Source of the DNA: Caryophanales bacterium UBA4691
GTDB taxonomy: Bacteria; Bacillota_I; Bacilli_A; RFN20; CAG-826
DNA: 64,000 nt
Reading direction: 5' to 3'
Assembly: GCA_002404865.1 (NCBI GenBank)
Contig: DHKP01000015.1
Location: 33,473-97,472, forward strand
Shown: positions 43,606-52,701 of the stretch, piece after piece
Layout of the letters: each line of letters opens with the position of its first letter
Position numbering within the stretch: the first letter of the stretch is position 1
Notes under the pieces: generated by a model
What the model was told of the DNA's origin: nothing
The model's database searches: none
The model's input: only the letters and a program-made list of their open reading frames with translations
Position numbers and translations under genes: made by a program

Positions 43606-45906
43606 ATGAAAGGAAGGAGTTTAGGAGTCTTTGCTTTGATGATGGGGGTTCTATTTTCTTGTTCTCCATCTACCACTAGTAGCAGCGAACCAATTGGAGA
43701 GTCTTACTCCATGGTGAAAGAAATCGCGCGAGTCGCTAGCAAAAACGATCCCTCCATAACCACAAACGGGTTATTGTCTTCGCTCGGGTTAAAAGGGGAG
43801 GAAGAATTTACCTATAAAACCATGATAGTCGCTTTACGAAAGGCGTTCCCCTCTTTAGAAGAACCTAGCCCCTATTACGAGAGTTATCATCAATACGAAG
43901 ATAATGACTTATACCCAATCAAAAACTATGAAAAATTGCCGAAAGATGTGCAAGAAGCGATTGCTTATTTCAAGAACAGATCGTTATTTTTCCCCAAAGA
44001 AGGTAGTGACGCTTCTTCCCACTACTATTATTTTCCGCTAGAAGAGAAAGCTGATAGCGAAGAACTGAGGACGATTTTGGAACGGATTCAAGGCTATATA
44101 GGCAAAAACCCAGAGGATGACTTTTATAGCTATATCAATCACGATGAATTATTCTCTGCTAACGCGGCGCAAAGAAGCAATCTCGTTAGCACAAAAGCTC
44201 TTGTGAAAAGCGTAAAAGAGTTTATGGCGTCAATAAAAGACGATAACAAGAAGAGGATCGATTCCTTTTTGGCCTCATACCGTAATGAATCGAAAAAAGA
44301 GAGCGACTATAGCGGTTTGAAAACGGCAATCGATAACATCAAAAACGCTAGTAGCTTACCTGAACTTTGTTCCCAACTTCGCACTGACTTCAATCAAAGC
44401 CATTCTAGCGTGCTCGCTCCCTTTTTATCGGTGATGCGCCAAAACGGAAATAACGCAATCTATCTCGCAAACCGCTACGCCTATCCTTATGCTTATAAAG
44501 AGACATGCCTCAATGATATATCTTTCTTGACGAGCGCTTTAAAAGTGTTAGACGCCGTCAATGCAAGCGAGTACGCCTCTAATCTTCGCTCTTTTCTAAG
44601 CACATATTTCTCTTGCTTGAAAAATAAGATAAAAGAGGATCAGGAGGGGAATGAGATCATTACTAATAAACCCATTGGGGACTCCGCTTCGATTAATGGA
44701 TGCTTTTCTTTAAAAGAGCTATATGAGGAAGAGGGATACGATGTCAGCAAAATATCCGTCTACTATGCTTCTGAATACGATGCTTTAATCGAAGCTTTGT
44801 CAAAAGAAGATCGATTAAACGACAGCAAAGCGTATTTGCTTTATTTATACGGGCTCAATTATTCCTCTTGCTTACCAAAAAATAAGCAGGAGGCGCTTGG
44901 TATATATAACGACGTTGGTAGTGAAGAATCCTTTTATAACTACGTTATCCCCTATATCGCAAACGAGGTTGCGAGTTCCTATCGAAATAGCGAAGAATAT
45001 CAAAAAAACTACAACACACTGAACGAACTATTTAAAAATTTGAAAATAACGTTCGAAAAACGCCTAGACACCAGCGTTTGGCTAGATGAAGCGGGGAAAG
45101 AAAAAGCAAAGCAAAAGCTTAAGAACACGGACATGGTTTTGTTCGATAAGGACTTAGGAGATAATCTTTATCTATTCCCTCCGCATGAATACGAGAAAGA
45201 TTCTCTTTACCGCAACATGAATATCTATCGGCAAGAAATGATGATCTCCATCAAAAATAGCCTAAGCGAATCTACTACGAACCCATATCTATATTCCATA
45301 AATCCCCTAGAGGCTAACGCCTTTAACGACATAAGCAATAACACCGTTTGCCTAACTCTTGGCTATCTTTTTTCAAAAGAAAACGCCTATTCATTATCAA
45401 TAGAAGATTTATTCGCGGATTTTGCTTTCCCGTTAAGTCACGAAATCGTTCATGGCTTTGATGAAAACGGATTGATGTACGATGAAAATTGTAATTTCAA
45501 TAAGGATTGGCTTGGTAAGCAAAACCTAGCATCCTTCCAAACAAAAAGCGAAAAAGCATCAACGTTTTATAGTAATTTTGAAGAAGTGCCTGGCTTTAAA
45601 GAGAACGGAGCGATCAAGATCAATGAGGCGATTGCTGACTTAGGAGGCTTGAATATCGTCACTGACTATAGCGAGCAGCAAAAGAATTTTGATTACAAAA
45701 AGTTCTTTTCCCGCTTAGCGAGAAACAATCTCTACTATGTTGATTTACCTACTTATTATTCTTATTTAAAAGACGATAGCCATCCTATCGGAAGAGGAAG
45801 AGTCAACCCGTTATTCATGAATTCAACGAAATTCTTAGAGACCTATCAAGTCAAAGAAAACGATTATATGCATCTATCAAGCGAGGATTCTTTGAATATT
45901 TGGTAA
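43606..45906 (+). CDS. M13-family (neprilysin/PepO-like) metallopeptidase lipoprotein
   Basis: A 766-residue lipoprotein: signal peptide ending LFSC (Cys19). ATG 43606 is chosen because AGGAGGGAG lies seven bases upstream; a longer frame from TTG 43501 has no such site. The C-terminal catalytic domain shows the M13 zinc motif HEIVHGFDENG (H612, E613, H616) and the third ligand motif NEAIADLGG (E674, D678). An upstream NAFNDISNNTVCLTLGYLF matches the family's NAYY-type substrate-binding segment. M13 enzymes cut peptides of up to about 40 residues. Anchored outside the cell, it could supply peptides to the Opp importer encoded at the left of the window. Confidence 0.92.
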   Translation: MKGRSLGVFALMMGVLFSCSPSTTSSSEPIGESYSMVKEIARVASKNDPSITTNGLLSSLGLKGEEEFTYKTMIVALRKAFPSLEEPSPYYESYHQYEDNDLYPIKNYEKLPKDVQEAIAYFKNRSLFFPKEGSDASSHYYYFPLEEKADSEELRTILERIQGYIGKNPEDDFYSYINHDELFSANAAQRSNLVSTKALVKSVKEFMASIKDDNKKRIDSFLASYRNESKKESDYSGLKTAIDNIKNASSLPELCSQLRTDFNQSHSSVLAPFLSVMRQNGNNAIYLANRYAYPYAYKETCLNDISFLTSALKVLDAVNASEYASNLRSFLSTYFSCLKNKIKEDQEGNEIITNKPIGDSASINGCFSLKELYEEEGYDVSKISVYYASEYDALIEALSKEDRLNDSKAYLLYLYGLNYSSCLPKNKQEALGIYNDVGSEESFYNYVIPYIANEVASSYRNSEEYQKNYNTLNELFKNLKITFEKRLDTSVWLDEAGKEKAKQKLKNTDMVLFDKDLGDNLYLFPPHEYEKDSLYRNMNIYRQEMMISIKNSLSESTTNPYLYSINPLEANAFNDISNNTVCLTLGYLFSKENAYSLSIEDLFADFAFPLSHEIVHGFDENGLMYDENCNFNKDWLGKQNLASFQTKSEKASTFYSNFEEVPGFKENGAIKINEAIADLGGLNIVTDYSEQQKNFDYKKFFSRLARNNLYYVDLPTYYSYLKDDSHPIGRGRVNPLFMNSTKFLETYQVKENDYMHLSSEDSLNIW

Positions 45907-45966
45907 TGCTTTGGGTGCTTATCAAGCGAGCCAAAATGAAAATTTAGTGAAAAAAGAAAATAAACA

Positions 45967-45994
45967 TTGAAAAGAGCGAAATTCTTCTTACAAT
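45967..45994 (+). promoter_or_regulatory. Promoter of the 46030-49884 lipoprotein pair
   Basis: -35 TTGAAA (45967-45972), 16-bp spacer, -10 TACAAT (45989-45994). Its position inside the longer open frame supports the start at 46030. Confidence 0.7.
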
Positions 45995-46029
45995 CCGTTT
46001 CAAATTTAAAGGAAAGGATTGATTTATTT

Positions 46030-47589
46030 ATGAAAAAACGCAACTTAATCATCGCTCTAGGCGCACTAACAATTCTCACAAGTTGTGGTGAAAACGATTC
46101 GAGCACCTCTACGCCTATTGGAACAAACGAGGAAAACTTAAAAGCGAGCGATTTCGCGACAAAATTTAACGCTAAAGTAAATGCCTCCATCAAGAAAGGG
46201 ACTACGAATGTTGATGGAGATTATACTATCGACTATGCTTCCGATCACGTTTCCTATATCTCAGTGGACGCGAAAGGGCAATTTTTCGAGAAGGATAGTA
46301 ATGGGGGGGTGAATCTCGCTACACTTGACGAGCATAACGAGAAGTCGACTGAAACCGTCCTCGGAGAACAATTCGACGAAGCATTCCCGAATGCTTTTGT
46401 TAACTTAGCCGCCGACCACGCAAATGAAAACGAAGTGGATTTAGCCGCTAATAACACGCTAAACGATTTAGGAAAGTCCTTTGTAAAGCTATTTCTCAAA
46501 GGCGCTCCCCTAAAAGAAATCACTGAGGCGACAGGCTCAATTAGTTTTAATGAGAGTGTCGCCTTGGCTATGACGCTAAAAGATGTTGAGGGCACTCTTG
46601 CCACTCTCACTGCTACTTTTGTAAAACCGACATCTTATCAAGAAACAAAGCTTAAAACCCTACCTGAAACCGACGAATCAAAAGCGCTTAAAGTAGCGCT
46701 CGACAAAATCAAAGAAGGCAATTACACCGTCAAAATAAAAGAAGGCGAGGCTATAAAAGAAACTCTTTACGTCAATAGTGACCGTCTATTAGATGTCGAA
46801 GATAACGAAACAAAAGGATACTTGAAGACGGAAACAGGATTCAAAGTTCTAGCCGTCGATGGCGAAACGGTTAAGGAAGATGGAACATCAACCGACTTAT
46901 TTTCTTCCTTACTCCCGGATTACGATTTTGCTGGCGAAGTCATAATTAATGGTTCCGTTTCTCCGCTTGTTGATGAAGATGATGTATTAACGCATCTACA
47001 GTTCGCCACTCTATCGTCATATTTCCAAAACGCTGATATGCAAACTCTAGCGTTAACAGCAGATAAAAAAGCCTTGGTTTTAACGCTAAAAAACGGGGAT
47101 AAAACCACCACTTGTGAATGGAGCAATATCGGAGAAACCACCTTACCAGTGGATATTACAAAGATTACCGAAGCGAAAACATGGGAAAGCGAAGGATATA
47201 CGGAAATTGGCAATTATCTAAAGGCCATCCTTGGCAACGATGCTGATTTGCCATATTGGGACACAGGCGCAGAATGGACTATAGAGGCACATTCCGACAC
47301 CGAAGGAACACTAACAATTTCGTCAGAAATTTCTAGTGAAGACGAGAGAACAAATCTCGTTGGAGCTTACGCTTCTTTAATGAAAAAGGCTGGATATTCA
47401 GAATTGACAGAAGAAGATCGCAAAGATTTAGATAACGCTGGTTTCTATCTCATGGGAACTTGGACCGATTTCACTTCTTATCACACATATGCAATTTCTT
47501 CCTCAATCGTAGAAATTTTTGATAACGGGAAAGATGAATATATGCCATTAGATTCTGTTTCAATTATCGTTTCTCCAGATGTTAGATAG
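46030..47589 (+). CDS. Lipoprotein of unknown function with C-terminal 'IPY/GF' module
   Basis: A 519-residue lipoprotein (lipobox ILTSC, Cys19). ATG 46030 has AAGGA 11 bases upstream; the frame is open back to 45967, but that part overlaps the promoter. The N-terminal 400 residues have two similar halves with YASDHVSYIS and LYVNSDRLLDV units. The C-terminal 110 residues contain DLPYWDTGAEW followed by YASLMKKAGYSEL, matching the C-terminal module of the 14230, 47599 and 56005 proteins. Acidic and Thr/Ala-rich, no catalytic motif. It is followed nine bases later by the 47599 gene. Confidence 0.87.
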   Translation: MKKRNLIIALGALTILTSCGENDSSTSTPIGTNEENLKASDFATKFNAKVNASIKKGTTNVDGDYTIDYASDHVSYISVDAKGQFFEKDSNGGVNLATLDEHNEKSTETVLGEQFDEAFPNAFVNLAADHANENEVDLAANNTLNDLGKSFVKLFLKGAPLKEITEATGSISFNESVALAMTLKDVEGTLATLTATFVKPTSYQETKLKTLPETDESKALKVALDKIKEGNYTVKIKEGEAIKETLYVNSDRLLDVEDNETKGYLKTETGFKVLAVDGETVKEDGTSTDLFSSLLPDYDFAGEVIINGSVSPLVDEDDVLTHLQFATLSSYFQNADMQTLALTADKKALVLTLKNGDKTTTCEWSNIGETTLPVDITKITEAKTWESEGYTEIGNYLKAILGNDADLPYWDTGAEWTIEAHSDTEGTLTISSEISSEDERTNLVGAYASLMKKAGYSELTEEDRKDLDNAGFYLMGTWTDFTSYHTYAISSSIVEIFDNGKDEYMPLDSVSIIVSPDVR

Positions 47590-47598
47590 GACTAATCG

Positions 47599-49884
47599 AT
47601 GAAAAAGCAAATTCTATTCCTTTGTTTATCTAGTCTTCTCCTTGCTTCTTGCGCCCCTGAATCTAGTCTTCCATCCACTGGCGATAACTCTGACACAAGC
47701 GTTACCCCCACCCCTACGCCAGAAGCAAAGAAAGAGAACGTCACCGCACAAGAAGCCTTCTCGATGCTCAAGAAGCTTTCAAAAGCATCTAATTATGAAA
47801 TAGCGTCCGCCATCAAGACGACAGGCGAATACCATGAATGGCTAACCAAGGGGTATTACTACAATACCTCCTTGGGTTATGGGTATTTGTTGAAAGAATC
47901 TTTTGATAAGCAATATGGCGATAGCATCGTCTACTCTTTCACGTTAGAAGACGATGAAGTAAAACTAAGCGGACCGAAGTACTCTTACCCAAACGGAAAG
48001 CTTACTTACGTGAACGATCTTTCTAGCTTATATGTTTTCCCCGCTTATGAGACGGACTACAAAAACAAGATCGATGTCTCAAGCTTTATTACGGAAAGTA
48101 ATGGTGTTACCTATAGCGAGAACCGCTACGTAGTCAAACTATTCAGCGCGTCGATTGGTTATACTGATGATGAATCATTAAAGCAAATTCTACGTGTCAG
48201 TTTCTATAAACAGGGTACTTCTTTTGGCTTTAATCTTATGGGAAAGACCGGAGAAAAATACACAAATCTTTATGGTACCCAAACTCTTATTAGCAATATC
48301 GGCCAGGCCACGCATCCGACTTTGGATAAATACGTCGCTGAACATTATTCCATTGGGAAAACAAGCTTAACGTCTGAAGTTCTATCTCGCTTTGATTTAG
48401 ATAATAATGAGCGGATTAAGCTTCATAACGAAGCTCATGTCTATATTGATGGAACTGACCAAGGCGTTAATCTCGCTTCAGAGCTTTTGCTAAGCAAAAA
48501 CAAAGCTGAAATCATAACGATTGATCCCGAAAAAGAGACCACTACTAGCGATATCATTGCTCGTCACGAAGATGGTTACGCTTATGAAATCGGTTATGAT
48601 GAAAAAGGAAAAGTCACAGAAAAACTATACGAAAAATACCTTGATTGGAATGATCTTGTCCCTGATTTAAAGGCAAAACTTCTAGAAGAAAAAGAGTGTT
48701 ACCGATTAGAGAATGGCGAATACGTTTATTATGGTCGCTTAGCCAATCGACTAAAGGATTTCTTTGGTCAAATGGATATCAAAGGCGTGCCGGAAAGAAT
48801 GTATCTCACGCTTGATGATAATAATCAAGTTAATGGAGCTCGTTTTGAATTCGCTCTTTCAAAGTTTGATGATGGTACCACTTCCTTCGTTTACCGTTAC
48901 ATCTTGAATTGCCAATTAGAAGAAGAAAGTGACTTCACTGTTTTAACGGATTTATCCGATTCATTAAAGATCCCTGAGCTCGATAATGCCTTTGCCGCTT
49001 TTGACGGTTCTAAGCCTTACGAGGTATCCTTTCAAGATACATTAGCCACTTCCCCTCACCAAACCATTACTTACGTCGATGGAGTTTATTACAAGGAAGA
49101 AACCACAACTACATTTGGCGGGAAGAAAATAACCGCGAATGGCTATTATCAAAAGGACAATGGCATCCAATCTTTCATTATGACGGAAGACGGGAATTAT
49201 TATCCTCGCTCAAATAGCAAAGAAGGAGATATCGCTTCCGTTAGCCCACATTCTATCTCCAGTGCGTTATTCGAAAAGAAAGGCGATAAAACATACGTCC
49301 TTCGCGACCATACCCTTTCTTACGTGAGCAAAGGATTGCCGTTTAATCACAATGCCTCGCTTATGTTCCCTGAAACTGCAAAATTCAAGTTAGGCGATGA
49401 TGGATTACTCAGTAAAGTCACATTCACTTATGACTGGGACATCATCAACTCGCGAGAGGAAGAAGTGACATTCAAATATGATGATGTTTCTTTGCCAGAA
49501 GATGTGAAAAACACTTTACTATCCTTGCCTAACTTTGAAGAACCAACCTCTTGGGCGAATGAAGAAGAATCAATTGCCACAAACTTTGAATCCTTCTATG
49601 GCGAAGAAGCAAAAAATATCCCTTATCTATATACGGAAGAGACCTATAAGCTTTGGCAAAGCGATTATTCCGTAAACGATCAGATTCAATTGTCGAATAA
49701 GACCACATCAGGAATTGATGCCAATTTCTATCAAATGTATCGACAAGCGCTCCTTAAAAAAGGATTTAAAAAGGCTGAAACGCCATCTCTACCCGGCGCT
49801 GAAGAATATAATCTAGGCAAAATCAAAGTGAGATTTGCAGGGATTCTCAAAGGTGGATTCTACTTTACCCTTAATAATGCTTAA
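47599..49884 (+). CDS. Large repeat-type lipoprotein, paralog of the 14230 protein
   Basis: A 761-residue lipoprotein (lipobox LLASC, Cys18; AGGA seven bases before ATG). After a Ser/Thr/Pro linker it carries 'GYGYLLKESFDKQYGDSIVYSF' split over two beta blocks near residue 95, a second unit near 290-420, a third with 'KEETTTTFGGKKITANGYYQ', then 'EVTFKYDDVSL' and the C-terminal module starting NIPYLYTEETYKLW with YRQALLKKGF. Collinear throughout with the 843-residue 14230 product, so the two operons share an ancestral gene. Function unknown. A terminator follows 33 bases after the stop. Confidence 0.88.
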   Translation: MKKQILFLCLSSLLLASCAPESSLPSTGDNSDTSVTPTPTPEAKKENVTAQEAFSMLKKLSKASNYEIASAIKTTGEYHEWLTKGYYYNTSLGYGYLLKESFDKQYGDSIVYSFTLEDDEVKLSGPKYSYPNGKLTYVNDLSSLYVFPAYETDYKNKIDVSSFITESNGVTYSENRYVVKLFSASIGYTDDESLKQILRVSFYKQGTSFGFNLMGKTGEKYTNLYGTQTLISNIGQATHPTLDKYVAEHYSIGKTSLTSEVLSRFDLDNNERIKLHNEAHVYIDGTDQGVNLASELLLSKNKAEIITIDPEKETTTSDIIARHEDGYAYEIGYDEKGKVTEKLYEKYLDWNDLVPDLKAKLLEEKECYRLENGEYVYYGRLANRLKDFFGQMDIKGVPERMYLTLDDNNQVNGARFEFALSKFDDGTTSFVYRYILNCQLEEESDFTVLTDLSDSLKIPELDNAFAAFDGSKPYEVSFQDTLATSPHQTITYVDGVYYKEETTTTFGGKKITANGYYQKDNGIQSFIMTEDGNYYPRSNSKEGDIASVSPHSISSALFEKKGDKTYVLRDHTLSYVSKGLPFNHNASLMFPETAKFKLGDDGLLSKVTFTYDWDIINSREEEVTFKYDDVSLPEDVKNTLLSLPNFEEPTSWANEEESIATNFESFYGEEAKNIPYLYTEETYKLWQSDYSVNDQIQLSNKTTSGIDANFYQMYRQALLKKGFKKAETPSLPGAEEYNLGKIKVRFAGILKGGFYFTLNNA

Positions 49885-49917
49885 ACAACAGAAGTTTGTT
49901 CCTGTATGTTTAAAGTG

Positions 49918-49950
49918 ATAGCGGGCCCTCAAAGCCCGCTATTTTGTTTA
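49918..49950 (+). terminator. Rho-independent terminator
   Basis: ATAGCGGGC (49918-49926) pairs perfectly with GCCCGCTAT (49934-49942) around CCTCAAA, followed by TTTGTTT. Confidence 0.92.
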
Positions 49951-50017
49951 TAAGAAAAAATGATTTATATTTCCACCGCTATTTTAAAAGCGAGGAAAAA
50001 TTGCGTTTTTCTTTAAT

Positions 50018-50047
50018 ATAATCTAGTTTATAATAATCTTGTTTATA
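50018..50047. repeat. 15-bp tandem repeat pair upstream of the second DUF234 ATPase gene
   Basis: ATAATCTAGTTTATA (50018-50032) and ATAATCTTGTTTATA (50033-50047) are adjacent and differ at one base. The pair ends 12 bases before ATG 50060. Unit length and placement mirror the array upstream of the paralogous ATPase at 24734-26161, although the repeat sequence differs. Confidence 0.82.
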
Positions 50048-50059
50048 TAGAGGTCAATT

Positions 50060-51445
50060 ATGTTCATCGGTAGAGAAAAAGAATTAAACAAACTGGAGTC
50101 CCTTTATCAAAAATCGTCCTTTGAATTTCTTATTATGTATGGAAGGCGAAGAATAGGAAAAACGGAGCTTCTAAAAGAATTCGCGAAGGATAAAAACGTT
50201 CTTTTTTATTCTGCCGTTGAGAAAAAGTCTAACCTTGACGATTTTGCGTCTACGACATTAAGGCATTTTAAGGAAAACGCAAATATGACGTTCAAACGAT
50301 GGGAAGACATATTTCGTTACATCTACGATCACGCGAAAAGCAAAGAAGTCATCATCATTGATGAGTTCCCCTACATTGCAAAAATGGAACCATCGGTTAA
50401 AAGCATCCTCCAAAATACGATTGACCATCTATGGAAAGAGAAGAACATTCTCCTCATCTTATGCGGAAGCTCGGTTTCATTTATGGTCAATGAAATCATG
50501 GGCGAAAAAAGCCCATTATATGGAAGAAATACGGCGATAATGGCAATATTGCCATTCGAATTTAATGTCGCTAGAAAGTTTTTGCCCTCTTATTCGATTG
50601 AAGACCAAATGACTGCTTACTGCGTTTTAGGAGGAGTACCTTATTATTTAGAAAAGTTTGTTTCCTCTTTATCATTAAAAGAAAACATCGCCTACGCAAT
50701 CGTAGATGCTAATGCCGCCTTAAAAGAAGAACCAATCATTTTACTAAAAGCAGAACTTCGTGAACCCGCTACCTACAATAGTATCTTAGAAGCAATTGCT
50801 AGAGGCGCAAACAAAATGTCAGAAATTGCCGATAAGGCATCTATGAAACAAACAGATATTCCAATGTATTTAAATGCTCTTATGGAAATGAGGCTTATAA
50901 AAAGGGTCACTCCATGCGGAGAAAAAGCCACATCGAGGAAAAGCCAATACATCATAAGTGATAACTTTTTCAGTTTTTGGTATCGATTTATCTTCGCGAG
51001 AACAACGAAAATTGATTTGATGGATCCTTTGGATTATGTAAATTCTATAGAAGAAGAACTTAAAGATTATGCGGGGCGAAAATTCGAAGGAATTTGCTAC
51101 CAATATTTGCGTTTCTTAGCAAAAAACAAGAAACTTCCATTTATTCCTTCTTCTTTAGGAAAATGGTGGGGAACAGATCCAACTAGCAAAAAGCCTGACG
51201 ACATCGACATTCTAGGGATTGATAAAAATAAATATATTTTCTCTGAATGCAAATTTAAAAACGAATTATTCGATGTCGGTGAATATAACGATTTGCTGCA
51301 CTACTGCACTTATTTTAAAAATGTCAGCGAAGCATATTTCTATGCTTTCGTGAAAAAAGGCTTTACGGATGGCGTTAAAAAAGAGGCAAGAAAGAAAAAT
51401 TGCACCTTATTAACTATCGAAGACATGATGAAAGATTGGAATTAA
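50060..51445 (+). CDS. AAA ATPase with DUF234-type nuclease-like C-terminus (second copy)
   Basis: A 461-residue paralog of the 24734 protein with the same start (MFIGREKEL). Walker A GRRRIGKT 28-35, Walker B D101-E102 (IIIDEFPYIAK), a conserved LILCGSSVSFM sensor segment, a winged-helix-like region at about 235-290 and a C-terminal PD-(D/E)xK-like pattern: D381/D383 (DDIDILGI), E396 and K398 (SECKFK). All residues for ATP hydrolysis and for the nuclease-like core appear intact. Biological role of the family is not established. AGAGG precedes the ATG. A decayed KilA-N gene lies downstream on the other strand. Confidence 0.92.
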   Translation: MFIGREKELNKLESLYQKSSFEFLIMYGRRRIGKTELLKEFAKDKNVLFYSAVEKKSNLDDFASTTLRHFKENANMTFKRWEDIFRYIYDHAKSKEVIIIDEFPYIAKMEPSVKSILQNTIDHLWKEKNILLILCGSSVSFMVNEIMGEKSPLYGRNTAIMAILPFEFNVARKFLPSYSIEDQMTAYCVLGGVPYYLEKFVSSLSLKENIAYAIVDANAALKEEPIILLKAELREPATYNSILEAIARGANKMSEIADKASMKQTDIPMYLNALMEMRLIKRVTPCGEKATSRKSQYIISDNFFSFWYRFIFARTTKIDLMDPLDYVNSIEEELKDYAGRKFEGICYQYLRFLAKNKKLPFIPSSLGKWWGTDPTSKKPDDIDILGIDKNKYIFSECKFKNELFDVGEYNDLLHYCTYFKNVSEAYFYAFVKKGFTDGVKKEARKKNCTLLTIEDMMKDWN

Positions 51446-51561
51446 CATTCGGTTTAACTACGTCATTAATGAAAAATATTCTGAAGTAAATTCGCAATTT
51501 TAAAGGTTTGAAGAAGGAATCTTTTTTTGAGCCTAATCAAAGACAAGAAAGATGTCACAAA

Positions 51562-52379
51562 CTACCCATTCGAGTCACTAGTTAGTTCAAGTCTTTCTTC
51601 CGCCAAAGCTTTCATTTGCCGAATTGTCGCTTTGTTCAATTCGACAATCCGTTTCTCCTATTTAATCCGCGTTCTAATAGATAAGCGTTCAGGTTTTCAA
51701 GTTTAGAAAGACATACAAGTTTTGAATGGTAGCGTAGTCGCGAATATTACCATTCTTTTCTCGATTCTTGGCTCTCCATTCACGCGCAATCATCCCAAAC
51801 AAGGGAGCGTTTAGAACGTCCACTTCATTCGCCTAGACAATGGACGCTTGCTCCTTGGATATTATAAGTGGAATGATGATATTGCCCTTAATGGCATCCG
51901 CGAGAATGTGGTAATTTATTTTCGTAAGTTCGCGTTTTATAGTCCAACTGAATTATTTTTGCTCGTCCGCTTTTAGCCTTTGAAATTCTTTGATGATATA
52001 TAAATTGGTTCCGGGCAAAATCCAGGACGCAAATTGTAGGGCGATGTCTTTGTGTGCATACGTGTCTATATTATATTTGCGAGCCTTTGAAACAATACCG
52101 ATAGCGTCCAACCCTTCTATCCATTTTTTGGGAATAATGTGGAGTAATTGTGTCCAGCTTCATTTTTAAACTGGTCGAATTCGACTAGGTTAAAATCAGG
52201 GTTATTTAGTCTCCCCCACAAGCCTATGAATTCTATTGTATCCTTTCGCCTTAGCCAATTTTTCACGACATCAGCAGGATCTTCAAAGTTTTATACCTTA
52301 CAATATCGGTTAAAGAGAAATGGTCGTCTTTGCCAATATGTATTACCTGATTTAATACCAAAATTTCTTTATTTTTCAA
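51562..52379 (-). pseudogene. Decayed KilA-N domain gene
   Basis: No single frame spans this gap, but joining minus-strand frames gives a recognisable KilA-N protein. From about 52379: FSLTDIVRYK, frameshift, NWLRRKDTIEFIGLWGRL, NNPDFNLVEFDQFKNEAG, frameshift, KKWIEGLDAIGIVSKA, TYAHKDIALQFASW, IIKEFQRLKADEQK, in-frame TAA, REYLTK-like REL, INYHILADAIK, in-frame TAG, VDVLNAPLFGMIAREWRA, NIRDYATIQNLYVF, then further stops and LNKATIRQMKALAEERLEL. At least two frameshifts and three stops are present. KilA-N proteins are phage- and mobile-element-associated DNA-binding proteins. The remnant sits between two AAA ATPase genes. Confidence 0.8.
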
Positions 52380-52424
52380 TAGGCCACGTCTCTAATAATT
52401 TCAACTTTTTATAGGCTGTTTCGA

Positions 52425-52586
52425 TCAATAAACATGAGCGCAAACGCGTAGAGGAATAGTAGCTCCTAATAGCCAAAAACCTTTTTGCGCACTTTGTGCC
52501 ACCACTATTTGCTTTAGACGATTATTCTTAAATTCCCCAAATTCATCCAAATATGAATCAAAAGCGTTCTGGGCAAACAAATCAGG
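52425..52586 (-). pseudogene. Short decayed coding remnant upstream of the KilA-N pseudogene
   Basis: A minus-strand frame without a start reads protein-like (FAQNAFDSYLDEFGEF, LKQIVVAQSAQKGFWLLGAT) to a TGA at 52427-52425. I do not recognise it. It lies in the same orientation as the KilA-N remnant and may belong to the same lost element. Confidence 0.35.
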
Positions 52587-52587
52587 T

Positions 52588-52654
52588 GTTTTTGCATTTC
52601 AGTGCAAGAAGTTTCTTAATTTAAAAGTTTTTGCTTTTGAATGCAAAAACTTTG
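52588..52654. repeat. Two copies of an inverted-repeat element upstream of the AAA_14 ATPase gene
   Basis: GTTTTTGC at 52588-52595 and 52627-52634 each begin a similar stretch of about 30 bp; the second continues to GCAAAAAC (52643-52650), making a perfect 8-bp inverted repeat with an 8-bp centre, while the first (ending GTGCAAGAAG) is a diverged version. The second copy ends about 50 bases before ATG 52702. Likely an operator. Confidence 0.7.
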
Positions 52655-52701
52655 AAGAATGTTTTACTTTTTATTAGAATTAATCATAGAGAGAAAACCG
52701 T

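Noticed and set aside
52148..52414. Plus-strand 88-codon frame
   Set aside because: It is the complement of the KilA-N remnant, which reads as protein on the other strand.
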